The position numbers were made by a program, and so were the translations under genes. Under the pieces are notes generated by a model that searched no databases, had not been told where the DNA came from, and saw only the letters and a program-made list of their open reading frames with translations. From contig CAZFLM010000004.1 of assembly GCA_964519955.1 (NCBI GenBank), positions 62,001-126,000 on the forward strand: a stretch of 64,000 nucleotides of DNA, written 5' to 3'. This stretch comes from CAZFLM01 sp964519955 (GTDB taxonomy: Bacteria > Armatimonadota > Chthonomonadetes > Chthonomonadales > CAJBBX01). Positions 28,297 to 37,436 of this stretch are shown piece after piece (position 1 is the first letter of the stretch; every line of letters starts with the position of its first letter).

Positions 28297-31200
28297 CTAT
28301 TTCGCCTTCGCCATCCGGCCCAGCAGCGACTTGACGGCTGCCTCGAGCTGGGCGTCGTGCCCCGTCGCGTTGTCCTCAGGCGTGTTGTCCACGAGGATGT
28401 CCGGCTCCACCCCGTGGTTCTCGAGCGGCTTCCCATCGACGGTCCACCACCCGGTCTGCGGCACCCGGAAGGTCGTCCCGTCGATGAGCGTGATGTTCCG
28501 CGTACCGATCACCGCGCCCGCAGTGGGCACCCCCACGACCTGCCCGAGGCCGTAGTAGCGGAACCCGTTCGGGAAGATCTCGGAGTCGCTCGCCGAGAAC
28601 TCGTTGATCAGCAGCACCGTCGGGCGCGCCCACACCTGGAACGGCTGCGACGCCAAGTCGCTGTCCCGCGGCCGCTCGAACGCGTGGGGCTTGCGCGTCA
28701 GGATGCCGAGCAGGTCGTCGTGAATGCGCCCGCCGCCGTTGAAGCGTATGTCCAGCACGAGGCCCTGCTTGCTCTGCATCGCGCCGAAGATCTCGCGTTG
28801 GAACCGCTCCAACGAAGGCTGGTCCATCGACCGGATGTGCATGTAGCCCAGCTTGCCGCCCGATAAGGCGTCGACCTTGCGCCGGCACTCCGCCACCCAC
28901 CGCTCGTACTCGAGGTTGTCGATGGCCGTCTTTGCGACGGGCTGCACGGTCACCTCGCGCGCGCCTTCCTTCACAGGCTTCGCGCACACGAGCAGCTTCA
29001 CGTCGCGCCCGACCTTGTCGCGCAGAGCCTTGTACAGCGCCTCGCTGAACGTCACATCCTGGCCGTCGACCGCCAGCACGTACTCGCCCACCTCCACGTG
29101 CTTGCCGGCCTTGTCCGTAGGCCCCTTCGGCATCACGGCCGCGACCTTGAGGCCCGGCCCCGCGTAGTCCTGGTCGAACGTGAGGCCCAGGTACCCGGTC
29201 GTTGTGGTCGGTCCGTCTCGCGGCGGGGTGGCGCCCATGTGCGAGGCGTTCAGCTCCCCGATCATCGCCTGCAGCAGCCAGCCGAAGTCCTCGCGCGCCA
29301 CGGTCTCGGCGAGAAGGGGCTCGTACTTCGCTCGCAGCGCGACCCAGTCCACGCCGTGCATCTTCGGATCGTAGAACCGCGTGCGCAGCGTTCGCCACGC
29401 CTGGTTGAACGCCTCCCCGATCTCTGCCCGCCGGTCCACTTCCTTGATCGCGGTGAACGCAACCGGCATGGGCGCGGGCGCTGTGCGGGCCACCTGGACG
29501 ATCTGCCCACCCGCGTTGCGGTAGATGAAGCGAGCGCCGTCCGGAGCGAACTCCGGCGCGCCGGCCACGTCCCCCGGGGTGGCGACCGAGCCGGGCGCGG
29601 TCACGCGGTTACGGTTGCCGCTCATGAGATCGAGCGCCCACCACCCACCGTCGGCGCCCGCGGTCGCGTAGACCACGGTCCGCCCATCCAGCGCCAGGCC
29701 GATGTCCCCCACCCGCTCGCGAACCGTCAGCACGGTGCGGGCCCGATTCTCGATGTCGTCGAACTCGATCCGCACGTTGGTGGCACGAGGCACAACCGGC
29801 ATCGGCGGCATTCCACCGGCCTCTGCGGGCGGCCCGGCGGCGCCGGGAGCCTGGCCCGGCTGCCCCGGCGGGCGGCGGCGCTGCGCCTGCGGGTCCTCGT
29901 CGTCCTGAAGCGACATCGGATCGTCGTCATCCGGCTCGCTGGACCTGGCAGAGGGCCCGCCCTCCCGATCCGACGACGGCATGAGGGCTACAGACATGAG
30001 CGTCGGACCGGTTGCCGTCGCAGCGACGCCGCGCGATGCGGTGAAGATCAGGTACTTCCCGTCGCGCGTCCAGTGCGGATCGGCGTTGAACCCGGGGAAC
30101 TTGGTGATGTTCACCGGAGTGCCACCGACACGCGGCACGATCCAGATGTCCGTGGTCGACGTGTTGTCGCGCTTCGAGTAGGCCAGCCACTTGCCATCCG
30201 GCGACCAGTCGTAGGAACCGACGCCGGCCCCCGCCACCACCTGCACAGCCTTGGCCGCGTCGATCGTGCCGTCGGACGGCGTAGGCAGCACATAGAGGCC
30301 CGGGCTTGAGCCGCCGGACCGCACGTATGCCAGCGACAGGCCGTCGGGCGACCACGCCACGCTGTCCTCGTCGGCGACGTCCGCGGACGCCTGCTGCTCC
30401 CGCTTGGTCTTCAGGTCCACCACGTAGACATCGAGGTTCCCGTTGCGCGTGGAGGTGTACGCCAGCCGGTTGCCGTCCGGCGCCCACGTGGCGTCGTCCT
30501 CTGTCGCCTCGGAGCGAGTGATGCGCTCGGCGTCGCCGCCCTCCGACTTCAGCGTCCAGATGTCGCCGCGCAGCCCGAGCGCGAGCGACTTGCCGTCCGG
30601 CGAGAGCGCCACGAACGACGCGCCCGCCGTCATCGCGGCACGGACGGTCGGGTTGTCGAGGCGGTCTGAGGGGGCGTAGATCTGCAGCGCAGCCGGAACA
30701 GCAGCCTGCCCACCCGCGGCATCGGTAGGCGCCGGCCGGAAGGCCCAGAGCTGGAAGTTCTGCTCGTAGACCACAAGCGACCCGTTGCGCGCCATGCACG
30801 GGTACCGGACGGGATCGCCGGCATGGTGCGTCACGAGGCGCGCCTGCCCGCCGGCCGACGGCATCGCGTACAGGTTGGACGCGCCGTCCCGGTGGCTCGC
30901 GAAGTAGAGGCTCTTGCCGTCGCCTGAGAACAGCGGCCAGGCATTCCACCCGTCCGTCTGCGTCAGCCGCGAGACCTTGCCGCCGGCCGAGGGAAGGCAG
31001 TAGATGTCGGTGTGCTGGCTGCCCTTGTACTTCGGCCGCCACCAGGCCTGCCCCCCGCGCGCGAAGGCCACCGTCCGCCCGTCCGGCGAGAAGGCGCCGT
31101 ACCTGGAGGAGGACTTGTCCGATGTCAGCCGATGCACCCGGCCGTCCTTCAGCGACAGCGTGTACAGGTCGGCGAAGCGGCCCTCGCGGGCTGCCGTGAA

Positions 31201-31602
31201 GAGGAACTGCGTCCCATCCGGCGACCAGTCCTGCACCACGTCGTCGCCGCTGTGATACGTGAGCTGCCGCGCCTCTCCCCCGCGCGAAGGCACGAGGTAG
31301 ATGTCGAAGTTCCCCTCGCGGTTGCTGGAGAAGGCGATCCAGTTGCCGTCCGGCGACCAGTGCGGGTACGCGTCATAGGCAGGATGCACCGTCAGCCGGG
31401 TGGCCGTTCCACCCTGGCTGTTGCACACCCACAGATCGCCGCGGTACTCGAAGCACAGCCGGGCCCCATCGGGCGACAGCGCCGGATAGTGCGCCCCCCG
31501 AATGGGCTGCGGGACGACCTGCCCCGCCGGCTGGCCGAGCGTGCCGGGCGTGGCGCCGAGCGCGAGTACGGCGATCGCGGCGGATCGAATCGAGTGTCTC
31601 AT
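28297..31602 (-). CDS. Tricorn-like S41 protease with WD40-type propeller (copy 1)
   Basis: Exported large protease of about 1,101 residues. It starts with a signal peptide (to LGATPGTLGQ), then a PD40/TolB-type beta-propeller with repeated SPDG and WSPDG turns up to about residue 600. A PDZ-like section (VGEYVLAVDGQDV) and a C-terminal S41 peptidase domain follow. Triad candidates are the Ser-His in LNASHMG, the nucleophile region NEFSASDSEIFP, and the late Glu. Tricorn and its relatives degrade peptides, often from proteasome-like systems. The ATG at 31602 with GGGGA upstream is preferred over the GTG at 31626. It follows its paralogue by 20 bp. Confidence 0.88.
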   Translation of the reverse strand: MRHSIRSAAIAVLALGATPGTLGQPAGQVVPQPIRGAHYPALSPDGARLCFEYRGDLWVCNSQGGTATRLTVHPAYDAYPHWSPDGNWIAFSSNREGNFDIYLVPSRGGEARQLTYHSGDDVVQDWSPDGTQFLFTAAREGRFADLYTLSLKDGRVHRLTSDKSSSRYGAFSPDGRTVAFARGGQAWWRPKYKGSQHTDIYCLPSAGGKVSRLTQTDGWNAWPLFSGDGKSLYFASHRDGASNLYAMPSAGGQARLVTHHAGDPVRYPCMARNGSLVVYEQNFQLWAFRPAPTDAAGGQAAVPAALQIYAPSDRLDNPTVRAAMTAGASFVALSPDGKSLALGLRGDIWTLKSEGGDAERITRSEATEDDATWAPDGNRLAYTSTRNGNLDVYVVDLKTKREQQASADVADEDSVAWSPDGLSLAYVRSGGSSPGLYVLPTPSDGTIDAAKAVQVVAGAGVGSYDWSPDGKWLAYSKRDNTSTTDIWIVPRVGGTPVNITKFPGFNADPHWTRDGKYLIFTASRGVAATATGPTLMSVALMPSSDREGGPSARSSEPDDDDPMSLQDDEDPQAQRRRPPGQPGQAPGAAGPPAEAGGMPPMPVVPRATNVRIEFDDIENRARTVLTVRERVGDIGLALDGRTVVYATAGADGGWWALDLMSGNRNRVTAPGSVATPGDVAGAPEFAPDGARFIYRNAGGQIVQVARTAPAPMPVAFTAIKEVDRRAEIGEAFNQAWRTLRTRFYDPKMHGVDWVALRAKYEPLLAETVAREDFGWLLQAMIGELNASHMGATPPRDGPTTTTGYLGLTFDQDYAGPGLKVAAVMPKGPTDKAGKHVEVGEYVLAVDGQDVTFSEALYKALRDKVGRDVKLLVCAKPVKEGAREVTVQPVAKTAIDNLEYERWVAECRRKVDALSGGKLGYMHIRSMDQPSLERFQREIFGAMQSKQGLVLDIRFNGGGRIHDDLLGILTRKPHAFERPRDSDLASQPFQVWARPTVLLINEFSASDSEIFPNGFRYYGLGQVVGVPTAGAVIGTRNITLIDGTTFRVPQTGWWTVDGKPLENHGVEPDILVDNTPEDNATGHDAQLEAAVKSLLGRMAKAK

Positions 31603-31622
31603 CGTGGTTCCCCGCTGGCCGG

Positions 31623-34600
31623 TCACTTCTGCCTCTTCGGCAGTTGCTTCATCGCCGTCTCGATCGCCACCTCGAGCTGCCGGTCGCGCCCCGCAGCCAG
31701 GTCATAACCCGTCGGCTCCACCAGGATGTCCGGCTTCACGCCGTCGTTCTCAAGGGTCTTCCCGTCGAGGCGGAGATGGCCGACGAAGGGCAGCCGGCAG
31801 CTAGTGCCGTCCTGCAGCCGGAAGTCGGAGGTCCCGATGACGTACCCGGAGGTCGGTGTGCCCACGATCTTGCCCAGCTTCAGCGCGCGGAACCCGCTGG
31901 GGAAGATCTCGGCATCCGACATGGAGGTCTCGTCGATCAGCAGCACAATGGGCTTGTCCCAGTAGCGGACGGGCTGCGTGGCTCGCGGCGCGTCGCGCGG
32001 CTGCTGGTAGCCGTACAGCGGGCGGCTCAGCTCACCCAGGATCAGGTCGTGCGTGTTCCCGCCGCCGTTGCCCCGCACGTCGAGCACCACTCCCTCGCGA
32101 TCGAGCGACTTGCCCCACAGGTCGCGCTCGAACACGCGCAGCGACGGCTGGTCCATGGTCTTGATGTGGATGTAGGCCAGGCGCCCCTCACTTGCCTTCT
32201 CGACCGCCGCGCGGGCCTTGCGCACACGCTCGTCGTACTTCAGGTTGGACCACTCCTCGCCGGACACGGGCTTCAGCTTGACGGTGCGGGCCCCGTCCTT
32301 GCTCGCCTTGGCGCTCACCAGCAGCTCGACGGTCTTGCCCGCCTTGTCGAGAAGCACGTCCCACAGGTCCTCGTTCCAGCACACGTCCTGCCCATCGATG
32401 GACATGACGTACTCGCCGGGCTTCACCATCGGCCCCAGATCATCGTCAGGCCCCTTGGCGAGGAAACCGGTCACCTTCAGGCCTGGCCCCACATAGTCCT
32501 CGTCGAACGTCAGGCCCAGTTCGCCGATCTGCGGCCCGGGCGGCAGCGCAGGCCCGACCTCCGAGTGCGAGGAGTTCAGCTCGCCGATCATCGGCCCAAG
32601 GACGTAGGATGCGAACTCGTCCGGGGTGCCCACTCCCTGCAGCAGCGGCTCGTAGCGGGCGCGAACAGCCTTCCAGTCCACCCCGTGCATCTTCGGGTCG
32701 TAGAACCCGTTGGCGATCTTGCGCCAGAACTCATTGAACGCCTGGGCCAGTTCCGCGCGCCGGTCGATCTCCGCGCGGGCCGTGAACCCGACCGGGCTCG
32801 TCTGCCACACCGGCCCCATGCGAGTGGCGGCCTTCACGGTCCCGTTTGCGGCCATGAAGAAGAACCGGTTGGCGTCGCTGGAGAACCGCGGAGAGCCGAC
32901 GACCTCGCTGCCCTGCGTCATGCGCTGCGGCTGCCCGCCCGAAACCGGGATCGAGAAGAACTCCGGCGCTCCCGCCGCCCCGCTCACGAACACGATGGTC
33001 TTGCCGTCGGGCGCAATGCCGAAGCCCGAGACGCCCTGCGTCGTGATTCGGCGGGCGCGGTCCTCGATCTCGTCGAAGTCGATCCTCACCGGGATGTTTT
33101 TCGGGGGGTCGGCCTTCGGGTCTTGCTCGGCCTTCTCCCGCCGCATCGGCAGCACGTAGAGGTCGGGGGCGATGGTACGCTCGCGGTTCGAGAGGAACAC
33201 GAGGTACCGGCCGTCGGGCGTCCATTCGGCGTCCTCGTTGTCGCCCGGGGTGTACGTGATGTTGCGAGCGGGCCCGCCGGCCACCGGCACGATGAACAGA
33301 TCATCCGAGCCCAACTGGTTGGACCGGGAGAAGACCAGCATGCTGTTGTCCGGCGACCACTTGTAGCTGGTGATGCCGATGCCCATCGCGTTGTTGCCGA
33401 GCGACTCGGCCAGGCGCCTCGGAGCGGCCGAGCCGTCGACGGGCACCACGTAGAGGCCACCCTCCGGCCCGCTGCGCAGGAACGCGATCGACTTGCCGTC
33501 CGGCGAGAACATCGGCCCCGTCTCGTCGTTCGGGTCGCTCGTCAGCGCCTTCTCCTCGCCGGTCTTGGCATCTGCGGTGTAGACGTCGTAGTTGCCGGCC
33601 CGGTCCGATACGTAGCTGAGCCGGGAGCCGTCGGGCGACCAGAAGATGTCGTACTCGTGCGAAGGCTGGCTGGTGATCCGCCTGGCGTCGCCGCCGCGGT
33701 CCGCGGGCAAGGTCCACAAGTCGCCACGGATCACGAGGGCGAGCGTCTTGCCGTCGGGCGAGATCTCGGCCTCGGTCGCACCGTTCGTGATCGCGGCCCG
33801 GAGCGTATTGTTCTGCTTGTCGTCCGACCTGCAAGTCACCGTCAATCTGGTGGAGGCGCCCGTCTGCGGGTTCAGCGTGTAGAGATCGCCGTCGACCAGG
33901 TAAGCGATGAGCGAGCCGTCGCGGGACATCGAGGGAAACCGTACCGGAGCGCCCACGTGCTTGGTCACCGGCGTCGGCTTGCCCCCGGCCGCCGGGCGCT
34001 TCACGAGGTTGGGCGAGCCCGGCGTCGCCTGGTCGGTCACGTCGTAGAGGAGCTTGCCGTCGGCCGAGTAGAACGGGAACAGATCCGTGCCGTCGTAGTC
34101 GGTGAGCCGCGTGATCTTCCCGGTCGTCAGGTCCTTCTCGTAGATGCGGGCGTTCCCCGATCCGTGGTACTTGGTCCGCCACCAACTGAAGGTGCCGACG
34201 CTGCGCATGTAGGCGATGCGCTTGCCGTCGGGCGAATAGGCCGAGAACCTGCACTGGAACGTGTCGTCCGTCAGGCTCTTGACCGATCCGTTCTTGATGT
34301 CGAGGGCGTACTCCTGCCAGTCCTCCGAGCTGCGACGCGAGTAGAAGAGGATCTTGGCGCCGTCGGGCGTCCAGTCCATCACGAAGTCGTTTGCCGGGTG
34401 GCGCGTGAGACGCCTTGGCTCGCCGCCGGTGCTCGGAACGAGGTAGATGTCGTTGTTGCCCTCGCGGTTCGAGGAGAAGGCAATCCAGGCGCCGTCGGGC
34501 GAGTACCGCGGGAACATGTCCGCGCCCGGGTGCACCGTCAGACGCGACGCCACCCCGCCCGTCGCCGCCACGGTCCAGAGGTCGCCCCGGTACGTGAAGC

Positions 34601-34751
34601 AGATGGTCTTGCCGTCCGGCGAGACGCCCGGCGTGTTCATGCCCTTGGCCGGCTTGTCCTCGGGCAGCGGCAGCAGGTTGCCCTGCGACCTCGCGACACC
34701 CGCCGTCAGGACCACAAGCGCCAGTGCCGCCAACGCTCGCTGGATCGTCAT
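31623..34751 (-). CDS. Tricorn-like S41 protease with WD40-type propeller (copy 2)
   Basis: Paralogue of the downstream protease, 1,042 residues with the same order: signal peptide (cleavage after VARSQ), beta-propeller repeats with SPDG motifs, a linker with EIEDRARRITT, PDZ-like GEYVMSIDGQDV, and an S41 domain with LNSSHSE and IDETSMSDAEIFPSGF. GGAGGA lies 5 nt before the ATG. It overlaps the methyltransferase stop as ATGA and is followed by copy 1, so the three genes form one transcript. Divergence between copies suggests an old duplication with separate substrates. Confidence 0.88.
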   Translation of the reverse strand: MTIQRALAALALVVLTAGVARSQGNLLPLPEDKPAKGMNTPGVSPDGKTICFTYRGDLWTVAATGGVASRLTVHPGADMFPRYSPDGAWIAFSSNREGNNDIYLVPSTGGEPRRLTRHPANDFVMDWTPDGAKILFYSRRSSEDWQEYALDIKNGSVKSLTDDTFQCRFSAYSPDGKRIAYMRSVGTFSWWRTKYHGSGNARIYEKDLTTGKITRLTDYDGTDLFPFYSADGKLLYDVTDQATPGSPNLVKRPAAGGKPTPVTKHVGAPVRFPSMSRDGSLIAYLVDGDLYTLNPQTGASTRLTVTCRSDDKQNNTLRAAITNGATEAEISPDGKTLALVIRGDLWTLPADRGGDARRITSQPSHEYDIFWSPDGSRLSYVSDRAGNYDVYTADAKTGEEKALTSDPNDETGPMFSPDGKSIAFLRSGPEGGLYVVPVDGSAAPRRLAESLGNNAMGIGITSYKWSPDNSMLVFSRSNQLGSDDLFIVPVAGGPARNITYTPGDNEDAEWTPDGRYLVFLSNRERTIAPDLYVLPMRREKAEQDPKADPPKNIPVRIDFDEIEDRARRITTQGVSGFGIAPDGKTIVFVSGAAGAPEFFSIPVSGGQPQRMTQGSEVVGSPRFSSDANRFFFMAANGTVKAATRMGPVWQTSPVGFTARAEIDRRAELAQAFNEFWRKIANGFYDPKMHGVDWKAVRARYEPLLQGVGTPDEFASYVLGPMIGELNSSHSEVGPALPPGPQIGELGLTFDEDYVGPGLKVTGFLAKGPDDDLGPMVKPGEYVMSIDGQDVCWNEDLWDVLLDKAGKTVELLVSAKASKDGARTVKLKPVSGEEWSNLKYDERVRKARAAVEKASEGRLAYIHIKTMDQPSLRVFERDLWGKSLDREGVVLDVRGNGGGNTHDLILGELSRPLYGYQQPRDAPRATQPVRYWDKPIVLLIDETSMSDAEIFPSGFRALKLGKIVGTPTSGYVIGTSDFRLQDGTSCRLPFVGHLRLDGKTLENDGVKPDILVEPTGYDLAAGRDRQLEVAIETAMKQLPKRQK

Positions 34752-35470
34752 CTCGTTCCTCCGGAAGTGGTTCGCCGCCCGTCGCGGCGTACGCCCTCGA
34801 ACAGCGCCACGTGTGTCTCATCGCCCCGGAACTGCACGGGGATTGCGGTCATGTCGAGCAGCCAGCCATGCGACTCGAGCCGGTCGATCATCTCCACCGA
34901 CTGCGGGCGTATCGGGTCCGTCAGCACCAGGGTGCCCCCAGGCGCCACCGCCCGATCCAGCACGTCGGTCAGGTCGCGGTGCAGCGTACGTGTGTACATG
35001 ATGTCAGCGCCGATGACGAAGTCGTAGCGCTCAGCGTGGTCGAACATGCGCCAGTCGGCGACGAGGTAGGTGATGCCGGACACGTCGTTGATGGCGGCAT
35101 TATACCGTGCCAGGTCCATCGCATCCCGCAGGTAGTCCGACTGCACGACGCGCGCGCCCAGCGTGTGACCGACGATGCCCGGCAGTCCGACGCCGCAGCC
35201 CAGTTCGAGCAGCGTCTTGCCGCACAGCTCGTCCGCCTGCTGCACCAGCCACTTCGACAGCGCGATGGCGGCGGGCCACAGCGACACGCCGTACGGGAAG
35301 TCGTCCAGCCCGGCGTCGGTGTCCACCCCTTCCAACAGCACATCCAGGTCCGGACACGCCACGACGCGGAAGGGCCGATCGCCGAAGCGCACCTCCTGCT
35401 CTTCCAGCGGGCATCGGCTTTCGAGGAGCCGCCTGAGGCGAATCAGATCGCGAGGGTCGTGTGGGCGCAT
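34748..35470 (-). CDS. Class I SAM-dependent methyltransferase (METTL21/PF10294-like)
   Basis: About 240 residues with the SAM motif LLELGCGVGLPGI (about residues 82-94), an acidic VVQSDY loop and the post-motif DIMYTRTLH. The PYGVSLWPAAIALS stretch before motif I resembles the protein-lysine methyltransferase family (Methyltransf_16). The start at 35470 is placed at MRPHDPRD; the upstream in-frame codons overlap the divergent Gfo/Idh leader. Its stop overlaps the tricorn start as ATGA. The target is unknown, and a protein from the same operon is only a guess. Confidence 0.78.
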   Translation of the reverse strand: MRPHDPRDLIRLRRLLESRCPLEEQEVRFGDRPFRVVACPDLDVLLEGVDTDAGLDDFPYGVSLWPAAIALSKWLVQQADELCGKTLLELGCGVGLPGIVGHTLGARVVQSDYLRDAMDLARYNAAINDVSGITYLVADWRMFDHAERYDFVIGADIMYTRTLHRDLTDVLDRAVAPGGTLVLTDPIRPQSVEMIDRLESHGWLLDMTAIPVQFRGDETHVALFEGVRRDGRRTTSGGTR

Positions 35471-35568
35471 GCTTGTGCAATACGAGGCCGATGCCCCGAA
35501 CTCCTCCGCACGGGCGCGCGCAGGAACCCGCCCCAGGCGCGCCGAATCCACGGGCCGGAGGCACGCGA

Positions 35569-36582
35569 ATGGGCAACACGCTGCGGATAGGGCTGGTGGG
35601 CTGCGGGGCGATGGGCCGCGAGCACGCTCGCATGTGGGGCTCCGTCGAGGGCGCGCGGGTGGACGCGATGTGCGACTCGGCCCCCGAACGAGCGTGCGAG
35701 GCGGCGGAGGTGTTCGGCGCGCACCCGTTCAGCAGCATCGACGAGATGGCCGCCTCCGGGCTCATCGACGCCGTCGACGTCTGCACGCCGTCCGGCCTCC
35801 ACGCCGACCAGGGCCTCATCGCGGCGCGGCGCGGCATGCACGTGCTCGTGGAGAAGCCGCTCGACCTCGACCGCGCGAGGGCGCTGCGCCTCGTCGAGGA
35901 GTGCGAAGGAAGCGGCCTCACGCTGGGCTGCATCTTCCAGCGCCGCGCCTATCCCGGCCCACAGGCTGTCTCGAAGGCGCTCGCGGAGGGCCGCCTTGGC
36001 CACGTGCTGACGTGCAGCATTGCCGTCAAGTGGTGGCGTCCGCAGACGTACTACGATAGCGCGGCCTGGCGTGGCTCCATCGCGCTCGATGGCGGGGTGC
36101 TGGCCAACCAGGCGATCCACGCCATCGACCACATGAACTGGCTATGCGGGCCGGTCGCTGAGGTCGAGTACGCCCGCATCGCCACCGTGTCGCACGAGAT
36201 GGAGGCGGAGGACTTCGCGATCGCCGTGCTGCGCTTCGAGAACGGCGCGCGCGGACTCATCGAAGCGACCACCTGCGCGAACCCACCGCTCTGCTCGCGC
36301 CTGGAGCTGGTCTGCAGCGATGGAGCGGCCTCCTTCGACGACGCCACCGTCACCGAGTTCGGCGCCGGCGGCGAGGACCTGCTGCCATCGCTCGGGCCAC
36401 CCACCGAGCTTGTCGGAGGCCGATCCGAGCCGATGGCCATCAGCCTTAGGGGCCACCAGGCGCTCATCGACGACTTCGCGGCAGCCGTGCGCGATGGCCG
36501 CCCTCCCCTCTGCGATGGCAGAAGCGCCCTGCTCTCGGTCGATACGCTCACACGGATCTACGCCAGGGCGCGGCAGCAATAG
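35569..36582 (+). CDS. Gfo/Idh/MocA-family oxidoreductase
   Basis: NAD(P)-dependent dehydrogenase of 337 residues, usually acting on sugars or inositols. The Rossmann motif GLVGCGAMGREHARM sits at residues 8-22, and VEKPLDLD carries the conserved EKP motif. A later DGGVLANQAIHAIDHMNWL stretch carries the active-site His. GGAGG lies 7 nt before the chosen ATG; the frame upstream overlaps the divergent methyltransferase start. It is a single-gene unit ending in a hairpin. The substrate cannot be deduced. Confidence 0.9.
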   Translation: MGNTLRIGLVGCGAMGREHARMWGSVEGARVDAMCDSAPERACEAAEVFGAHPFSSIDEMAASGLIDAVDVCTPSGLHADQGLIAARRGMHVLVEKPLDLDRARALRLVEECEGSGLTLGCIFQRRAYPGPQAVSKALAEGRLGHVLTCSIAVKWWRPQTYYDSAAWRGSIALDGGVLANQAIHAIDHMNWLCGPVAEVEYARIATVSHEMEAEDFAIAVLRFENGARGLIEATTCANPPLCSRLELVCSDGAASFDDATVTEFGAGGEDLLPSLGPPTELVGGRSEPMAISLRGHQALIDDFAAAVRDGRPPLCDGRSALLSVDTLTRIYARARQQ

Positions 36583-36599
36583 GCCGCCCCCAGACACCA

Positions 36600-36630
36600 A
36601 CGAGGGGCCCCGCCGAATGGGGCCCCTCGT
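36600..36630. terminator. Hairpin between Gfo/Idh gene and PEP-CTERM gene
   Basis: A 12-bp perfect stem (ACGAGGGGCCCC and its complement) with a 7-nt loop between convergent genes. No T-tract. Confidence 0.75.
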
Positions 36631-36655
36631 GTCGCTTGGCGTCCTGAAGCGTTGG

Positions 36656-37300
36656 CTACTTGCGCACGCGCCGCCGCAGCACCGCGCCACCAGCCAGCAG
36701 CCCGCCCACGAGCAGCGCCGCCGCGCCCGGCTCGGGCACCGACGTCGTCTCGTACTTGAAGTTCGGGCCAAACCGGCCGTTGGGGTACGGCGATGTCGAG
36801 GTGACATACGGGTTGCTGAAGCCGCCGCTGGAGTCGTTCCGCCGCGGCCCGTCATAGGTGATCTCGGACGCGGTGAACACCGAGTCGGCCGAGGTGTAGT
36901 ACCTGTCGGAGAACGGATCGTTGATCTCCGCGCCGACGTTGTACGTCTCGCCCGCCACCAGCGTCACAGGTGTCACCGCTTCGTAGCGCCACGTCCCGGT
37001 CAAGGGGCTGTCTGCCTGGATCGTCACCGACGCGACAAGGTTGCCGGCGCTGTCCCAGATGCCGACCAGGTGCGACTGGCCAAGGCCGTCCGCATCGAGA
37101 TCGTAGAAGCCCAGTTCCGTGACCGAGATCGCCTCGTTCACGACGAAGCCCCAGCCGATCGTCATGTCAGTGCCATCGAAGTTGGTGTACGTGCTGCCGC
37201 CAGTGAAGTCGAGGGCGACCGTATCGGCCCGGCTGATCTGAGGAAGCCCCAGCACGAGTACTGCTGACAGCGCCATCAGGAAAGACCATCGGCGTACCAT
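36656..37300 (-). CDS. PEP-CTERM sorted extracellular protein
   Basis: Secreted protein of about 214 residues with a signal peptide (to QISRADT), a beta-rich body resembling DUF4082-type domains (DGTDMTIGWGFVV, SVTELGFYD, GETYNVGAEIND), and a C-terminal PEP-CTERM tag: VPEPGAAAL, a hydrophobic helix, then RRRVRK. Such tags are cut by an exosortase that attaches or releases the protein at the surface; no exosortase gene is in the window. AAGGAG lies 12 nt before the ATG. A sigma54-type promoter lies upstream. Confidence 0.9.
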   Translation of the reverse strand: MVRRWSFLMALSAVLVLGLPQISRADTVALDFTGGSTYTNFDGTDMTIGWGFVVNEAISVTELGFYDLDADGLGQSHLVGIWDSAGNLVASVTIQADSPLTGTWRYEAVTPVTLVAGETYNVGAEINDPFSDRYYTSADSVFTASEITYDGPRRNDSSGGFSNPYVTSTSPYPNGRFGPNFKYETTSVPEPGAAALLVGGLLAGGAVLRRRVRK

Positions 37301-37363
37301 GGGTTGCGCATGCTCCTTCTTGTTCGGGTGTGGTGGGCCACGCGGCGCCCATACGGGTGGATT

Positions 37364-37379
37364 GCACGAATCGTGCCAG
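37364..37379 (-). promoter_or_regulatory. Sigma54-type (-24/-12) promoter of PEP-CTERM gene 36656-37300
   Basis: On the minus strand TGGCAC-GATTC-GTGCA: GG and GC elements with exactly 10 bases between them, as needed for RpoN holoenzyme. Start would be near 37353, 53 nt before the ATG. The other two PEP-CTERM genes have the same element at a similar distance. Confidence 0.75.
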
Positions 37380-37436
37380 ACGGGCACCTGATGCAGACGA
37401 GGCGACCCGCGGGGGCGGCGAGAGGCCCTACACCGG

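Noticed and set aside
31644..35027. Open frame of 1,127 codons on the plus strand antisense to the tricorn-like proteases
   Set aside because: It lies fully opposite well-supported genes, has the Arg/His/Ala-rich composition of a GC-rich shadow frame, and shows no domain or repeat.
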